Both the position numbers and the translations under genes were made by a program. Below, one piece after another: positions 41,421 to 49,277 of a stretch of DNA of 64,000 bases; positions within the stretch are counted from its first letter, which is position 1; each line of letters opens with the position of its first letter. Under the pieces are notes generated by a model. The model did no database searches. It had not been told where the DNA came from and worked only from the letters and a program-made list of their open reading frames with translations. Origin of the DNA: Geodermatophilus sp. DSM 45219 (GTDB lineage: Bacteria > Actinomycetota > Actinomycetes > Mycobacteriales > Geodermatophilaceae); contig NZ_FNIQ01000006.1 in NCBI RefSeq assembly GCF_900104025.1, forward strand, positions 124,001 through 188,000, read 5' to 3'.

Positions 41421-42494
41421 ATGGCATCGGAGCAGGACCTGGTGGTCGGGACCGTCCGGGACATCCTCGCCGGCCACGAGCCGTTCGTGCTCACCGCGGA
41501 CACCGCCTGGGACGCCGGGCTGTGGGCCGACCTGGCCGGGGCCGGGCTGACCGGGGTGGGCCTGCCCGAGGAGGCCGGCGGCTCGGGCGGCGAGCTGGCC
41601 GACGCGGTGGCCGTCGTCCGCACGCTGGCCGCGGGCGCCGGTGCGGTGCCGGTGGCCGAGCAGCTGCTGGCCGCCGGTCCCGCGCTGCTGGCCGCGGACC
41701 TGGACCTGCCCGACCCCACCGCACCGCTGACGCTGGCGGTCGCCGGCGCGGTCACCGCCGAGCCGTCCGACGACGGGGACGGGCCGGGCCGCTGGACGCT
41801 GACCGGCACCGCGACCGACGTCGCCTGGGCCGGGGTGGCGCGGCACGTCGCGGTGCTGGCGGGCGCGCCGGCGGGCATCGAGGGCGCGGTGCTGGCGCTG
41901 GTGGACGCCGAGGGGCTGGCCACCAGCGACGCCCGCAACCTGGCCGGGGAGCCGCGCGGGTCGCTGGTGCTGGGTGGCGCGCCGGCGTCCGGGGCGCTGC
42001 TGACACCGGCCGGGGCCGGGCAGGTGCGCGCCCGGTACGCGCTGGCGCGGGCCGTGCAGATGGCCGCGGCGCTGGAGCAGGTGCTGGCGTGGACGGTGCA
42101 GTACGCGGGGGAGCGGCACCAGTTCGGCCGCCCGCTGGGCCGGTTCCAGGCGGTGCAGGTGCAGCTGGCGCAGATGGCCGGCGAGGTCACGGCGGTGACC
42201 GCGCTGGTCGACGCCGCCGTCCAGACCCTCGCTCGGGACGAGGACGTCGTGCTGGCCGCGGCGGCGGCCAAGGTGCGCGCCGGTGCCGCGGTCGAGGTGG
42301 TGGCCCGGCTGGCGCACCAGGTGCACGGCGCGATCGGGTTCACCCAGGAGCACCGGCTGCACCACCTGACCCGGCGGCTGTGGTCCTGGCGCGAGGAGGC
42401 CGGCTCGGAGCTGACCTGGTCCCGCGTGCTGGGCGTCGGCCTGCTCGCCCAGGGCGGCGACGGCCTCTGGCCCGCCCTCACCCGCGTCGTCTAG
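41421..42494 (+). CDS. acyl-CoA dehydrogenase-like protein (subunit 2 of a pair)
   Basis: A 357-residue ACAD-family protein, shorter than a full-length enzyme (~380-400). The N-terminal helical part and GVGLPEEAGGSG are present. The middle beta-domain is abbreviated (WTLTGTATDVAWAG). The C-terminal helices contain GERHQFGRPLGRFQAVQ and HQVHGAIGFTQEHRLHHLTRRLW. It probably pairs with the preceding ACAD as the second subunit of a heteromeric enzyme. ATG 41421 overlaps the stop codon (41420-41422) of the read-through frame in the spacer repeat, 154 bp after the first ACAD. A hairpin follows the stop codon. Confidence 0.88.
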   Translation: MASEQDLVVGTVRDILAGHEPFVLTADTAWDAGLWADLAGAGLTGVGLPEEAGGSGGELADAVAVVRTLAAGAGAVPVAEQLLAAGPALLAADLDLPDPTAPLTLAVAGAVTAEPSDDGDGPGRWTLTGTATDVAWAGVARHVAVLAGAPAGIEGAVLALVDAEGLATSDARNLAGEPRGSLVLGGAPASGALLTPAGAGQVRARYALARAVQMAAALEQVLAWTVQYAGERHQFGRPLGRFQAVQVQLAQMAGEVTAVTALVDAAVQTLARDEDVVLAAAAAKVRAGAAVEVVARLAHQVHGAIGFTQEHRLHHLTRRLWSWREEAGSELTWSRVLGVGLLAQGGDGLWPALTRVV

Positions 42495-42500
42495 CGGCAG

Positions 42501-42531
42501 CCCGGGGTCGGCCGGTACGGCCGGCCCCGGG
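42501..42531. terminator. hairpin between convergent genes
   Basis: 14-nt arms 42501-42514 and 42518-42531 with one G-U-type mismatch and a 3-nt loop. It lies 6 bp after the ACAD stop and 25 bp before the convergent stop of the next gene. Confidence 0.65.
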
Positions 42532-42556
42532 ACGGCCCCTGCGGGCAGGTCCTCCT

Positions 42557-43177
42557 TCAGACGGTCTCGGGCACCCGCAGGTGCGCCACGGCGAGCTCGA
42601 ACTCGGCCACCTCGAGCACGTCGATGCCCATCGCGCGGGTGAACTCCGCCCGGTTGGCGTCAGCGGCGGGCCGCGAGTCCTCGAGCGCCTGGCGGTCGGC
42701 GAGGGTCACCGCGCCGGCGCCCAGCCCCTCGCGGCGGTCCACCAGCAGGCTGGCGCTGCAGAAACCACCCATCTGCTCGAGCCGGGGCAGCAGCGTCATC
42801 TTGTACGCATCGAGGACCTCGTCCACCCGCGCGGGGTCGATGCGCGTCCAGGTCACCCGTGTGCACGCGCCCTCCGGCGCCTCGTGCACCCGGTGGAGGA
42901 CGGCGATCTCCCACTCGTGCACCTCCACCTGCGCGCCCATCATCTCGGTGTAGCGCTCCCGCATCGGCCGCACCTGCTCGGCGCTGGCGCGCATCGCCTC
43001 CTCCGACTCCCAGGCGCTGGTCACGATGGACCGGCCGGAGTCGCGGTCGGAGAGCATGGAGAGGCCGATGTTGCCGTCCATCCTCCGGACGGCGGGCAGC
43101 ACCTCGTCGCGGATGTAGGCGATGGCGTCGTCCGTGCGCCGTGGGTCACCGCGGGCTGTGTTCGATCGGGCGTACAC
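42557..43177 (-). CDS. ABM-like dimeric alpha/beta-barrel protein (tandem paralogue A)
   Basis: A 206-residue protein in two similar halves: YARSNTARGDPRRTDDAIAY…GNIGLSMLSDRDSGRSIVTSAW and CTRVTWTRIDPARVDEVLDAY…MGGFCSASLLVDRREG. This fits two ferredoxin-like dimeric alpha/beta-barrel units, like antibiotic-biosynthesis-monooxygenase (ABM) or DUF1330-type domains. The C-terminus FELAVAHLRVPET is almost identical to that of the next gene. GTG 43177 lies after a G-rich stretch and just before the same YARS start as its neighbour. Function unknown; ABM proteins are often small monooxygenases or heme/stress-related, but catalytic residues cannot be named here. Confidence 0.75.
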   Translation of the reverse strand: MYARSNTARGDPRRTDDAIAYIRDEVLPAVRRMDGNIGLSMLSDRDSGRSIVTSAWESEEAMRASAEQVRPMRERYTEMMGAQVEVHEWEIAVLHRVHEAPEGACTRVTWTRIDPARVDEVLDAYKMTLLPRLEQMGGFCSASLLVDRREGLGAGAVTLADRQALEDSRPAADANRAEFTRAMGIDVLEVAEFELAVAHLRVPETV

Positions 43178-43272
43178 GTCCCCACTCCCTCCCGGAGAGC
43201 GGCGACGCCCCTGCGGCACCGCCGCACGGCCGAGCCTCCTCGCCCAGCGAGGACCTGGCAATGGACCGCCCG

Positions 43273-43311
43273 GTGTCCTGGCCGATGCCTGGGGGCATCG
43301 GCCAGGGACAC
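43273..43311 (-). terminator. hairpin after paralogue B
   Basis: Arms 43273-43289 and 43294-43311 pair with a single bulged G, forming a ~17-bp stem with a 4-nt loop. It begins 3 bp after the stop of the minus-strand gene at 43315, in the intergenic space to paralogue A. Confidence 0.65.
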
Positions 43312-43314
43312 CGC

Positions 43315-43935
43315 TCAGGCGGTCTCGGGTACCCGCAGGTGGGCCAGGACGAGGTCGAACTCGTGGACGTCGGTGACCGCCAGACCCAGGGCGGTGGCGA
43401 ACTCGGCGCGCAGCCTCTCGGCGTCGCCACGGGTCTCGATCATGTCCTCGTGGCTGTCGTAGGTGACCGCCGCGACGGCCATGCCCTCCGCGGCGTGCGT
43501 CATGAGGCTGACGCTGCAGAAGCCGGCGAGGTCGTCCAGCCGCGGCATCAGGCTCATGCGGAAGGTGTCGATGCTGCGCTCCATGGTGTCGGGCTCGCCG
43601 CGCAGCCAGGTCACCCGGGTGCAGGCGCCGTGGTGGGCCTCGTGCCGGCGGTGCATGGCCGAGACCTCCCACTCCCGCACCTCGAACTCGCCGCCGAAGA
43701 CCTGCACCGCCCGGTCGCGCATCGCCCGGACCCCCTCGGCGCTGGCCGCCATCGCCTCCCGGTCGCGCCAGGACGTCGTCACGATGCACATCCCGGTCTC
43801 CCGGTCGGCCAGCATGGACAGCCCGACGCAGCCGTCCATCGCCCGGACGGCGGGCATCACCTCGTCACGGACGTAGGCCGTCCCCTCGTCGACCGACTGG
43901 GGGTTCCCGTGGATGGTGGTCGAGCGTGCGTACAC
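43315..43935 (-). CDS. ABM-like dimeric alpha/beta-barrel protein (tandem paralogue B)
   Basis: A 206-residue paralogue of the downstream gene, identical in length and sharing the two-domain design: GCVGLSMLADRETGMCIVTTSW and GFCSVSLMTHAAEGMAVAAV, plus CTRVTWLRGEP and the C-terminal VLAHLRVPETA. GTG 43935 corresponds exactly to the start of paralogue A. The spacing, orientation and shared upstream bases (GTACACGTC on the plus strand before both starts) indicate a tandem duplication that included the ribosome site. A hairpin separates them, so they may be expressed differently. Confidence 0.75.
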   Translation of the reverse strand: MYARSTTIHGNPQSVDEGTAYVRDEVMPAVRAMDGCVGLSMLADRETGMCIVTTSWRDREAMAASAEGVRAMRDRAVQVFGGEFEVREWEVSAMHRRHEAHHGACTRVTWLRGEPDTMERSIDTFRMSLMPRLDDLAGFCSVSLMTHAAEGMAVAAVTYDSHEDMIETRGDAERLRAEFATALGLAVTDVHEFDLVLAHLRVPETA

Positions 43936-44301
43936 GTCACCGCTCCTCTCCAGGAGGCTGGAGTTCTCGGGCGGCGGTGCTCCGGCGGCATCGCCGCGCC
44001 GCCCAGCGTCCTCGCGCCGACGGCAGGAGGCAACGCCCCGGTGTCCCGCACCGTGACGGCGACCCGGACGGGCGGCGCCGGCCCCTGCACGGGTCCCCGC
44101 GAGGGCGCAGGCGGACGCGTCGCCGGTCGACCGGTGGCGTTGCGACGGCACGGAGTCGCGGTGGCCGGGCGTGGGGGGCTCCCCGCGACCCGGTCCCGCG
44201 AGTTCGGTGCGGTCTCGCCCAGCGTGCGCTCGCGACACCACGGCTGTTCACCGGCTGGGCCGACGCTGGAGCCGTCCGACGGAACCAACACAGGAGGTCC
44301 G
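43936..44301. other. divergent intergenic region, no gene seen
   Basis: About 366 bp between paralogue B and the coiled-coil protein gene. It holds promoters for both directions. No convincing -10/-35 pair stands out. The AGGAGG at 44292-44297 belongs to the plus-strand gene. Confidence 0.4.
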
Positions 44302-44829
44302 ATGACCGAGCCGAACAGCACGACGAAGCCGGCGTCCCAGGACCGTGCCCCGGAGGCCGGGGCCGATCAGGGGGATGCCGCCCGGACGCCCGAGGTCCGC
44401 GATCTGCCGACGTCGTCGGAGGGCGAGCTCACCGAGCTCGCGAGGACCCGGGACGACGCGGCGCGGCGCGCCCGGCAACTCGTCGCGGGTGAGGTCGCGA
44501 CCCGCGTGCCGGACGGCGAGGAAGCCGACCAGCGCGCCCACCGGCTGCTGGCCGCCGTCCGGGCCGACCTGCTGGCGGAGCTCCGCCAGCAGGAGCAGGA
44601 GCAGGCCCGACGGCAGCTCGCGGAGGCCACCCGCAGCAGCGAGGACGCCGTGGCCGGCATCGTCCAGGGCGTCGCCACGATCGTCCGCAGCATCGTCCCC
44701 GCCGTCCTCGTCCGACCGGAGGACGTCGTCGAGGCGACGTACGCCCTGGCCGACCAGGGGCTGCGGGTCGGCCGGCGGCTGGCCCTCACGGCGACCCACA
44801 GCGTCCGGAGCCTGTCCCTGGCGGGGTGA
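44302..44829 (+). CDS. hypothetical helical protein
   Basis: A 175-residue protein from ATG 44302, which has a perfect AGGAGG 4-5 nt upstream. The N-terminal ~45 residues are polar and Pro/Asp-rich, probably disordered. Residues ~50-120 are a long, strongly charged helix (LLAELRQQEQEQARRQLAEATRSSEDAVAG), likely a coiled coil. A more hydrophobic helix (IVQGVATIVRSIVPAVLVRPEDVVEATYALADQGL) follows and could associate with the membrane or another protein, but no clear transmembrane segment is present. No family recognised. A hairpin terminator follows. Confidence 0.7.
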   Translation: MTEPNSTTKPASQDRAPEAGADQGDAARTPEVRDLPTSSEGELTELARTRDDAARRARQLVAGEVATRVPDGEEADQRAHRLLAAVRADLLAELRQQEQEQARRQLAEATRSSEDAVAGIVQGVATIVRSIVPAVLVRPEDVVEATYALADQGLRVGRRLALTATHSVRSLSLAG

Positions 44830-44843
44830 CGCAGCACACCGCG

Positions 44844-44871
44844 GCGGGTCGGGGCTGGCGCCCCGGCCCGC
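44844..44871 (+). terminator. hairpin after the helical protein gene
   Basis: 12-nt arms 44844-44855 and 44860-44871 with one G-U-type mismatch and loop TGGC, 14 bp after the stop codon. Confidence 0.6.
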
Positions 44872-45049
44872 CGTCGTGCACCGAGCAGCGCCTCCCCGTC
44901 GGGGGGTCGGCAGTCGAGCGCCGTGGTCCCGGGCCGGCCCCGGTCGGAGGGGGTGCCCACCTCCACCGGCAACCCTCGGACGGCGCGGGCGCCCGGCTCG
45001 GTGAGTCCCGGTGTGGCCGTCGCCGGCTCCCGCCCGGCACCATGCCGGG

Positions 45050-45790
45050 GTGAGCACCGCGAGCAACCGGCACGGGCACACCCACCGCCTCGACCTCGCC
45101 GACGCCACCGTGCGGGAGTGGGACGCGACGGTGGTGGCGGCCGACCCCGAGCAGGGCGTCGTGCTCGACCGCAGCGCCTTCTACCCGGGCGGCGGCGGGC
45201 AGCCGCCGGACGAGGGTGTGCTGCTGTGGGGCGGGGTCCGCACCCGGATCGCCGGGACCCGCACGGGCGACGAGCTGTACCTGATCCCCGTCGAGGGCGA
45301 TCCGCTGCCGCCGCCGGGCACCGCCGTCCGCGGCGCGCTCGACGACGAGCGGCGCACCCGGCTGATGCGTACCCACTCGGGGCTGCACGTGCTCACCGGC
45401 GTGGTGTTCCGCGACTTCGGCGCGCTGGTCACCGGCGGCAACATGGAGCCGCTGAGCGCGCGGATGGACTTCGACCTGGCCGAGGTGCCGCCGGACTTCA
45501 AGGAGCGGGTCGCCGAGGCGGTCAACGCCGAGATCGCCGCCGACCGCCGCATCGAGGTGCGGTCGCTGCCGCGTGAGGAGGCGTTCGCGATCCCCGACGT
45601 CATCCGGACGGCGACCAACCTGCTGCCGCCCGACATCGAGGTGGTCCGGATCGTCGACATCGTGGGCCTCGACACCCAGGCGGACGGCGGCACGCACGTC
45701 GCCTCGACGGCGATGGTGGGCCGGGTCGAGGTGGTGAAGATGGAGAACAAGGGCCGCGGCTTCCGCCGGCTGCGGGTGCGCATCGTCTGA
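45050..45790 (+). CDS. alaX: alanyl-tRNA editing protein AlaX
   Basis: A 246-residue stand-alone AlaX that hydrolyses mischarged Ser- or Gly-tRNA(Ala) in the cytoplasm. It has the AlaRS-like second-additional domain: SAFYPGGGGQPPDEG, the zinc-binding motif MRTHSGLHVL (HxxxH), and the second zinc ligand pair in ADGGTHVASTA (normally C/H). A pre-strand GGNMEPLSARMDFDL follows the first motif. Length fits AlaX-M type II. GTG 45050 was chosen; GTG 45011 is an in-frame alternative with an unlikely N-terminus. The second zinc motif has GGTHV where many AlaX proteins carry xCxGTHV. Confidence 0.9.
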   Translation: MSTASNRHGHTHRLDLADATVREWDATVVAADPEQGVVLDRSAFYPGGGGQPPDEGVLLWGGVRTRIAGTRTGDELYLIPVEGDPLPPPGTAVRGALDDERRTRLMRTHSGLHVLTGVVFRDFGALVTGGNMEPLSARMDFDLAEVPPDFKERVAEAVNAEIAADRRIEVRSLPREEAFAIPDVIRTATNLLPPDIEVVRIVDIVGLDTQADGGTHVASTAMVGRVEVVKMENKGRGFRRLRVRIV

Positions 45791-45813
45791 GGCGGTACTG
45801 CGGCTCCGGCCGG

Positions 45814-46560
45814 TCAGCGCGTCCCGAGCGACACGGCGTGGGTCAGCCGCAGGCTGCCGCTGGCCCACACCAGGAGGTCGTGCAACCGCAGCCGGGTGGG
45901 GACGGCGCCGCCGGCCCGGCCGAGGACGCCGGCCACCGCCGTCTCGAGGGCGGCGAACGCTTCGGCGTTGGCCTGCAGCTCGCGGTGCACCACCGCCTCC
46001 ACGCCGCTGTCGCCCTCCTCGACGTGCGGCAGCAGCTGGCGGCGCGTGGTGGTGCCGACCAGGGGGAACAGCTCCGGGCGGCGGTGGTGCAGCGCCGCCG
46101 AGACGTAGGCCGGCACCGCCCCCTGGCCGAGGTGCTGGAGGCCGCGCAGGGTGGCGCCGACCGTCCCCGGTTCCCGGAGCACCGAGAACTCCTCGCCGGG
46201 CAGCTCCCACAGCGCTCGCCCGGCGGCGCGTCCGGTCGCGGCGTCGGCGAGGTCGCCTGCCCGGTCCAGCGCGGCGCGGACCTCGGCCCACCCCGCCGGG
46301 TCGAGCCGGCCGTGCAGCGCCTCGGCGGCCAGGACGTCGTCGTCCCCGAGCGGCCCCTCGGCCCGGGGCCGGCAGTCGAAGCGCTCGTACGCGAACGCCG
46401 GCACCTGGACCCAGCGGCCTCCCGGGTGGCTGGGCGACCGGAAGCGCAGCGGCCGCCGCCCGCGGGCGTAGCCCAGCACGGCCGCCAGCGCGGTCTCCAG
46501 CGGGAGCGGATCGGGCCCGGCACTCGGCAGGACGAGGTCGGGACCCGCGGTGCCGCTCAC
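45814..46560 (-). CDS. hypothetical protein, possibly DUF6308-like
   Basis: A 248-residue soluble protein from GTG 46560. Near the N-terminus it has LGYARGRRPLRFRSPSHPGGRW and FAYERFDCRPRAEGPLGDDDVLAAEALHGRL, followed by helical segments and a C-terminal LRLHDLLVWASGSLRL. The layout resembles the DUF6308 family as I remember it from other actinobacteria, but this is weakly supported. No catalytic motif is visible. It is convergent with alaX (23 bp between stops) and divergent from the next small gene. Confidence 0.6.
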   Translation of the reverse strand: MSGTAGPDLVLPSAGPDPLPLETALAAVLGYARGRRPLRFRSPSHPGGRWVQVPAFAYERFDCRPRAEGPLGDDDVLAAEALHGRLDPAGWAEVRAALDRAGDLADAATGRAAGRALWELPGEEFSVLREPGTVGATLRGLQHLGQGAVPAYVSAALHHRRPELFPLVGTTTRRQLLPHVEEGDSGVEAVVHRELQANAEAFAALETAVAGVLGRAGGAVPTRLRLHDLLVWASGSLRLTHAVSLGTR

Positions 46561-46705
46561 GGCTCCCCAGCCTGACCGACCGCGGCCGGCGCCGCGAGAG
46601 CGCCCGGTGGAGGAGGGGTCGCTGCGCGGACGGCCCGTCGGCCCGGCGGGTCCGAACCGCACCTCCTGCGGTCCCGGGGATGCCGCTGCGGGGCGAGGAT
46701 GTGGC

Positions 46706-47092
46706 ATGGGCAAGCGGGCGAGACAGCGCAGGCAACCGCCGGCGGCGACGGGCGCGTCGCCGTCGGTGGGCGACGCGGTCCCGTGGCCGTCCGCGATCGT
46801 CCCGGGGACGTGGGTGGACGCCGCAGGTACGTCGTGGCACCTCCGTGGTGGGGAGCCGCCGGTGAAGCGGGTGGAACACCTGCTGCGCTCACCCGAGGTC
46901 CCGGTCCTGCACTTCTACGGACCGGACCCGCCGAGGGAGGTGGCCGAGGCCGACCGGGAGACGCTGTGGCAGCGCATGCGTCCCTACCTGCGGGAGACCG
47001 TGCGCGAGCCCGGCGACCACACCACCTTCGACGTCGCCGAGTTCAAGGACGACCGGCGTCGCTACATGCTCGTCATCGAGGAGGGCTGCTGA
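46706..47092 (+). CDS. hypothetical 128-residue protein
   Basis: From ATG 46706: a short basic N-terminus (MGKRARQRRQPP) with a Pro/Ser linker, then a compact domain containing GTWVDAAGTSWHLRGGEPPVKRVEHLL, VPVLHFYGPDPPREV and FDVAEFKDDRRRYMLVIEEGC, which looks like a mixed alpha/beta fold. The gene ends in a Cys. I recognise no family. A GGGGCGAGGA run upstream may serve as ribosome site. Confidence 0.6.
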   Translation: MGKRARQRRQPPAATGASPSVGDAVPWPSAIVPGTWVDAAGTSWHLRGGEPPVKRVEHLLRSPEVPVLHFYGPDPPREVAEADRETLWQRMRPYLRETVREPGDHTTFDVAEFKDDRRRYMLVIEEGC

Positions 47093-47510
47093 CCCATCGT
47101 GCGGCCACCCGATCGAGCAGAGCGAGCCCGGAACCGGACCTGCCGATGGAGGCGGTGGCCGAGCGGCTCGGTGACGACTCGGTACACGGCACGTCTGGCT
47201 CGTGACGACCGGCGGGTTCTCCCGGCCGGCGGTCGACCTCGCGTGCCGTGGTGGCGCCGCCGCCAGCGACCGTCACGCCCCGAGGGGCTGGATGGCGGGC
47301 GCTCCGCCGACCGCCGGCGGTCCCCTCCATCAGGCCCCGGGAACCCCGCAACCCCGCCTCATCCGGATCTCGCGCACCACCCGACCCTGATCGGATCAGC
47401 CGGCACACCTCGCGTGCGGCGCGCACGTACGGTCCTGCTGCACTGCTGAGGTCTCGCCCGAGCGGACGGCGCCCCGGCAGACGGCACTTCTCACACGGGG
47501 GACCGCGACG
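47093..47510. other. gene-poor gap of 418 bp
   Basis: No convincing gene. A stretch at about 47140-47200 reads PMEAVAERLGDDSVHGTSGS before a stop, vaguely like the C-terminus of a tyrosine recombinase, but it is too short to call. The last 120 bp are less GC-rich and probably hold the promoter of the Excalibur protein gene, with a small palindrome CTGATCGGATCAG near 47388. Confidence 0.35.
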
Positions 47511-48158
47511 ATGCCGACCGACCCGGGCATGCAGCCCACGCAGACCATGCAGATGCCCGTCCAACCGTCACCTGAGCAGCCTGCTCGGCGCTCCCGCAGG
47601 TGGCTGCGCTGGGCGATCCCGCTGCTCGCCTTCCTGCTCGGCGTCGGCGTGGGTGGGGCCGGCGACCAGACCAACCCGACTGCCACCCCGCAGTACCAGT
47701 CCCTGCAGGCAGAACTGGACAGTGCGGAGGACGAGGCCAGTGAGCTGAGTGACGAGGTGGCCGCAGCCGAGGAGCAGGTCCAGCAGGCGGCCTCGGCGGC
47801 ACAGGCCCAGATCGAGGAGCAGACCGCGGCGATCATCCAGCGCGCCACGACGCTCGACCAGCGGGAGCAGGAACTCGCGGCTCGGGAGAGTGCCCTGCGG
47901 GCCGCTGAGGCGGCCACCAGCAGTGGCGACAGGGGCAGCTCGTCGTCCTCGCCGTCGGGCTCCGTGTCGTCCGGTGCAGGCAGTGCGGTGGTCGTGGAGC
48001 CGGAGCCGGAGCCGGAGCCGGAGCCTGAGGTGGTGGTGAGCGCCTCATACGCCAACTGCTCCGAGGCGCGCGCCGCGGGCGCTGCCCCCGTCAGCGTCGG
48101 GGACCCGGGCTACGGGCGGCACCTCGACCGCGACGGCGACGGGGTCGGCTGCGAGTAG
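47511..48158 (+). CDS. membrane-anchored coiled-coil protein with C-terminal Excalibur domain
   Basis: A 215-residue protein. A single transmembrane helix (WAIPLLAFLLGVGVGGAG) near residues 34-52 is followed by a coiled coil (LQAELDSAEDEASELSDEVAAAEEQVQQA…), then a Ser-rich linker and a VEPEPEPEPEPEV wall-spanning Pro/Glu repeat. The C-terminal ~35 residues are an Excalibur calcium-binding domain: NCSEARAAGAAP and DRDGDGVGCE, with the DxDxDGxxCE loop and paired Cys. The N-terminus is inside the cell and the Excalibur domain outside, a design used by actinobacterial surface or cell-wall sensing proteins. A strong terminator follows. Confidence 0.88.
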   Translation: MPTDPGMQPTQTMQMPVQPSPEQPARRSRRWLRWAIPLLAFLLGVGVGGAGDQTNPTATPQYQSLQAELDSAEDEASELSDEVAAAEEQVQQAASAAQAQIEEQTAAIIQRATTLDQREQELAARESALRAAEAATSSGDRGSSSSSPSGSVSSGAGSAVVVEPEPEPEPEPEVVVSASYANCSEARAAGAAPVSVGDPGYGRHLDRDGDGVGCE

Positions 48159-48168
48159 GGCGATCGAT

Positions 48169-48204
48169 GACGGGCCGGTCCGGACGACTCCGGACCGGCC
48201 CGTC
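48169..48204. terminator. perfect 16-bp hairpin between convergent genes
   Basis: Arms 48169-48184 and 48189-48204 pair perfectly, loop CGAC. It lies 10 bp after the Excalibur gene stop and 1 bp before the convergent stop of the DUF91 nuclease gene: a bidirectional terminator. Confidence 0.8.
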
Positions 48205-48205
48205 C

Positions 48206-49273
48206 TCAGTCCTGGGGGTCGCCGGTGTCGTCCGCGAGGTACCCGATCCCGGCGGACGGCGCCAGCGAGATGAGGGCATCCATGACCTCGAGGGTCCCAA
48301 TGCCCCACATCTTCGAGAGCACCCACGTGCGGTCGCCGTCGGCGAACGGCTCGTCGAGGAACCACCGGCCGAGGTTCTGCTCAGCCTTGGGGTACCGGGA
48401 GACGAACGCGGCGGCGAGCTCGTCGCCGGTCAGGCGGCCCTGGACGGGCAGGAACTTCGACCGCCGCATGACCCCGGCCATCGCCTCCGGTGCGACACCC
48501 GCGGCGTGCAGCTGGTGCATCAGCAGCAGCAGAGCCCGGCGCTTGGGCAGGAAGGCACTCGTTCCCGGCGGGCCGGTGACCGCGTAGCGGGTCAGGTCGC
48601 GTCCCTCACCGGAGGTCACCGCGCGGGTGGCCTCCTCCCGGCGGCGCAGCCCGACGGTGTACTCGGCGGCCTCCGGCAGCGGGATCAACTGCTGCAGGTC
48701 GATCACCAGCCTCCCACCCACCCGGTACGGCGTGAGCCTGATGCAGGTGACGTCGAGACCGTAGACGTCGTTGAGCCACAGCACGGTCGTGGTGATCTGG
48801 GTGTCGAAGCCCGCCGACACCAACACGATCCGCACTCGCCGCTCAAGGACAGCATCCTCGCCGCCGACGTCCTCCAGCCACTCGGCGAGCAGCTCCCGCG
48901 CCCGGTCGGCGTCCGGAGAGCCGACGGCGCGCAGGTGCCGGCCCAGCGTGGTCGCGAGCTGGTCGAACGTCATCGCCGAGACCATCGCGGCGTACCGGAG
49001 CGCCTGCAGCTCCAGGTGCCCGCCGTCCTCGGTGCGCTTGAGCTCGACGACGACCAGTTGTCCGGCCCGGTCGACGCACAGCAGGTCGATCCGCCGCCGG
49101 ACGTCGAAGTCGCCGAACTCCTCGGCCACCACGAGCAGGTCCTCGCCGAGGACGTCGATCCGGTCGCGGATGGCCGCCTGCAGGTCCGCCCGCTCCCACA
49201 CCCCCTCGGCCGCGAACGTCGTCGCCGGGACGTCCTGGAAGGAGCGCGAGGCGGTCAGCTCGAACAGGGTCAC
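48206..49273 (-). CDS. DUF91/NucS-like PD-(D/E)XK nuclease-domain protein
   Basis: A 355-residue protein. The first ~110 residues hold a PD-(D/E)XK core: Asp63 in RRRIDLLCVD, then Glu77 and Lys79 in QLVVVELKR, as in NucS/EndoMS and other DUF91 proteins. The rest is an alpha/beta region without a named domain. NucS itself is about 220 residues, so this is a longer relative rather than the canonical mismatch endonuclease. GTG 49273 lies 4 bp after the stop of the preceding quinone reductase gene, so they are likely cotranscribed. Role in DNA repair or defence is inference. Confidence 0.78.
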   Translation of the reverse strand: MTLFELTASRSFQDVPATTFAAEGVWERADLQAAIRDRIDVLGEDLLVVAEEFGDFDVRRRIDLLCVDRAGQLVVVELKRTEDGGHLELQALRYAAMVSAMTFDQLATTLGRHLRAVGSPDADRARELLAEWLEDVGGEDAVLERRVRIVLVSAGFDTQITTTVLWLNDVYGLDVTCIRLTPYRVGGRLVIDLQQLIPLPEAAEYTVGLRRREEATRAVTSGEGRDLTRYAVTGPPGTSAFLPKRRALLLLMHQLHAAGVAPEAMAGVMRRSKFLPVQGRLTGDELAAAFVSRYPKAEQNLGRWFLDEPFADGDRTWVLSKMWGIGTLEVMDALISLAPSAGIGYLADDTGDPQD

Positions 49274-49277
49274 GCGG

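Noticed and set aside
47128-47205. Possible C-terminal tail of a tyrosine recombinase
   Set aside because: Only ~20 residues resemble the PxxAVAERLG pattern, with no catalytic Tyr or Arg and no adjacent att-like repeats.
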